Origin: an uncultured Clostridia bacterium
Lineage (GTDB): Bacteria; Bacillota; Clostridia; Christensenellales; UBA1242
Length of the DNA stretch: 6,209 nucleotides
Direction: 5' to 3'
NCBI GenBank assembly: GCA_934725745.1
Contig: CAKVCH010000043.1
Coordinates: forward strand, 1 to 6,209
Part shown: piece by piece, positions 5,828 through 6,209 of the stretch
How the letters are laid out: every line of letters starts with the position of its first letter
Numbering within the stretch: position 1 is the first letter of the stretch
Notes under the pieces: model-generated
Seen by the model: only the letters and a program-made list of their open reading frames with translations
Database searches by the model: none
Told to the model about the DNA's origin: nothing
Made by a program: the position numbers and the translations under genes

Positions 5828-6209
5828 TTAAGCCCAAATATCGTCGATACTAAAATCAATTCTATTCGCTTCACTATCCACCCCAAAAATAAGTTGGACA
5901 TAATCTTCATATAGCACATCACCAGTTCCGCGCTCTGAATAAATAAGAGCGGAGCCGTTACGGCTATATTCATTTATTTTACTATGAGTATACACAGAAA
6001 AAGGCGTGTTCAAGTTGTTTATGATTTTTTTTTGGTCTCTAAAATTTATTTGTTTGGTCTCTGGCTCTCCACTTGCCGTAAACGCGTCTTGAAATTCAAA
6101 TATCAGCAATCCCTCTTGCAAGTCATCGTCATCAAAGTATGACGAGCCGTCCGCAGTTTTAAACACCCATTCTTTTACAATCTTTCTTCCATATTCATTA
6201 TACCAAACG
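5828..6209 (-). CDS. Unrecognised acidic protein, C-terminal part (N-terminus outside the window)
   Basis: The frame is open from the right edge to a TAA at 5830-5828, giving 126 visible residues beginning VWYNEYGRKIVKEW. I do not recognise the family. The visible part is soluble-looking, acidic and without membrane helices. It has an aspartate run (SSYFDDDDLQEG), a stretch rich in F, E and Q (LLIFEFQDAF), and a C-terminus ending FSIDDIWA. A GTG at 6166 could serve as a start but has no ribosome binding site, and the frame continues in coding-like sequence to the edge, so the real start is most likely outside. It lies on the same strand as the transfer genes but is separated from them by 506 bp with a separate predicted promoter. 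It may be a cargo or accessory gene of the element, or the last gene of an upstream operon. Confidence 0.65.
   Translation of the reverse strand, partial: VWYNEYGRKIVKEWVFKTADGSSYFDDDDLQEGLLIFEFQDAFTASGEPETKQINFRDQKKIINNLNTPFSVYTHSKINEYSRNGSALIYSERGTGDVLYEDYVQLIFGVDSEANRIDFSIDDIWA

Noticed and set aside
6164..6166. GTG as start of the unknown protein
   Set aside because: There is no Shine-Dalgarno before it, and the same frame stays open with plausible coding sequence to the window edge, so a start outside is more likely.

Overview
The window is an AT-rich bacterial stretch with every supported gene on the minus strand, so it reads right to left. Its core is part of a Gram-positive-type conjugation (type IV secretion) module. 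Transcription would run from an unrecognised acidic protein (5828-6209, N-terminus outside the window), across a 506-bp gene-free AT-rich gap, into a 971-residue polytopic VirB6/TrbL-like membrane protein (2406-5321), then into a VirB4/TraE-type conjugation ATPase (1-2268, C-terminus outside the window). The ATPase is the largest reading frame after the membrane protein and is open to the left edge. It has a Walker A motif, the start of a Walker B motif and an N-terminal two-helix membrane segment resembling PrgI.

The order (large multi-TM protein, then a PrgI-like/VirB4 ATPase) is the arrangement known from integrative conjugative elements of Bacillota and Mollicutes, for example the Mbov_0396/Mbov_0397-like pair of the Mycoplasma bovis ICE. 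This is recall of family architecture, not a search result. AAGGAG ribosome binding sites 5-6 nt before both starts, the low GC content and the Gram-positive-style ATPase point to Bacillota or a related low-GC lineage. Tryptophan is encoded by TGG, no in-frame TGA occurs in the two large genes, and the visible stops are TAG and TAA, so there is no sign of a Mollicutes-type code. Whether the element is an ICE or a plasmid cannot be decided here: no relaxase, coupling protein, integrase or attachment site is in the window.

The two transfer genes should work together. The VirB6-like protein would form part of the inner-membrane channel, and the VirB4 ATPase would dock to it and power assembly or DNA passage. 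The membrane protein is unusual in carrying a ~180-residue loop with three cysteines and a ~430-residue charged, coiled-coil-rich tail.

The gap at 5322-5827 holds the regulatory content: a good sigma-A-like promoter with an extended -10 (5573-5602), a ~245-nt leader, and a cluster of AAGTG(T) half-sites that includes an 18-bp perfect palindrome about 60 nt before the membrane-protein start. It also holds a possible 24-codon small ORF and a weak terminator-like dyad. The 137-bp gap between the two transfer genes holds a small hairpin and the ATPase ribosome binding site.
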